Origin: Cupriavidus phytohabitans
GTDB taxonomy: Bacteria > Pseudomonadota > Gammaproteobacteria > Burkholderiales > Burkholderiaceae
DNA: 64,000 nucleotides
NCBI RefSeq assembly: GCF_000426345.1
Contig: NZ_AUFE01000003.1
Location: 1-64,000 of the forward strand
Direction of reading: 5' to 3'
Every line of letters starts with the position of its first letter. Positions within the stretch are counted from its first letter, which is position 1. Positions 63,700 through 64,000 of this stretch are shown piece after piece. A program made the position numbers and the translations under genes. The notes below the pieces were generated by a model. That model saw nothing but the letters and a program-made list of their open reading frames with translations. It ran no database searches and was not told the origin of the DNA.

Positions 63700-64000
63700 T
63701 CAGAACACGTTGACGTCGGCGACCGCGCCGGCCGCGCGCACCACGCCATCGGCGGGAGGCGCCACCGTCTCGGCCAGCCATTCCGGCTCGGTGGCTGCCG
63801 CCAGCGGATCCTGCGGCAGCACGCGGTGGCGCAGCACCAGCTGCGCCAGGCGCATGCGGCGCACCGAGCCAATGCGGCCCGCTTCCCAGGCCATCGCCAC
63901 CGCGGTGGTCACGTGGTACAGCGCGGAAGCCGCCTGGCGCGCCAGCAGGTCGCCCTCGGCGCCGGCTTCGGCGGCCTGCGCGGCCAGTTTCGCCGCAGCG
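63700..64000 (-). CDS. Acyl-CoA dehydrogenase-like protein, C-terminal part (runs off the right edge)
   Basis: About 99 C-terminal residues are inside the window, with the start beyond 64000. The sequence 'LYHVTTAVAMAWEAG', then 'RRMRLAQLVLRHRVLPQDPL', resembles the helical C-terminal domain of acyl-CoA dehydrogenases. Assignment is helped by the adjacent Bug receptor and CoA-transferase genes. The active-site part is not visible, so the specificity is unknown. Confidence 0.6.
   Translation of the reverse strand, partial: AAAKLAAQAAEAGAEGDLLARQAASALYHVTTAVAMAWEAGRIGSVRRMRLAQLVLRHRVLPQDPLAAATEPEWLAETVAPPADGVVRAAGAVADVNVF

Overview
The window is GC-rich with densely packed, mostly leftward or rightward operons. 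Its content points to a betaproteobacterium of the Cupriavidus/Ralstonia group: an acetoin-cleavage operon acoXABC with a sigma54-type AcoR activator, several Bug-type (TctC) tricarboxylate receptors, many LysR, IclR and GntR regulators, a lutACB-lctP lactate locus and a second EF-G gene. The genus is an inference from gene content; no 16S gene lies inside the window. There are no insertion sequences, prophage genes, tRNA genes or CRISPR arrays that I can support.

Layout, left to right. 1-370: leftward promoter and leader of a ribosomal RNA operon whose 16S gene is beyond the left edge. 0.5-2.1 kb: an OsmC-like peroxidase and an unrecognised protein. 2.2-7.8 kb: leftward acoX-acoA-acoB-acoC followed by a carboxymuconolactone-decarboxylase-like protein and a lipoate-protein-ligase-like protein, driven by a clear -24/-12 promoter. 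8.2-12.6 kb: a rightward set (beta-propeller protein, MFS permease, amidohydrolase, LysR regulator). 12.6-14.6 kb: acoR. 14.9-19.7 kb: a luciferase-like oxidoreductase, an IclR regulator and a large membrane patatin. 19.8-26.7 kb: a second, closely related IclR regulator (apparently frameshifted near its end) and a rightward operon of OPT transporter, class V PLP enzyme, peptidase E, porin and DUF1177 protein. 26.7-27.7 kb: a DedA-rhodanese fusion. 28.0-35.3 kb: a glucarate/galactarate regulon (KDG dehydratase, ketoglutarate semialdehyde dehydrogenase, two Bug receptors, glucarate dehydratase, GntR) joined by a shared operator. 35.3-38.3 kb: an orphan response regulator and fusA2. 38.4-43.5 kb: a DUF1338 (2-oxoadipate dioxygenase-like) gene with a divergent LysR, a Fur-family gene, a DMT exporter and a PadR-like regulator. 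43.5-50.3 kb: a CHASE-PAS-GGDEF-EAL protein, a zinc-ribbon protein, a four-helix copper-binding protein, fumC and a small exported protein. 50.5-55.5 kb: LysR, YbaK-like deacylase, eutBC and an AI-2E family transporter. 55.6-61.3 kb: lldR-like GntR, lutA-lutC-lutB and lctP. 61.4-64.0 kb: CoA-transferase, Bug receptor and the end of a probable acyl-CoA dehydrogenase.

The region is largely a collection of carbon-source modules, each with its own regulator: acetoin, glucarate, lactate, ethanolamine, and at least two modules of unknown substrate. The strongest candidate for an undescribed system is the IclR/OPT/class V PLP enzyme/peptidase E/porin/DUF1177 operon, which reads as a complete outer-membrane-to-cytoplasm uptake and breakdown route for a peptide-like compound. 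Other unexplained signals are a Fur-box promoter followed by a strongly folded non-coding stretch ahead of a Fur-family gene (40.7-41.0 kb), a cluster of hairpins ending in a perfect terminator (42.85-42.99 kb), and a family of near-identical CT/GA-rich hairpin repeats placed just after gene ends.
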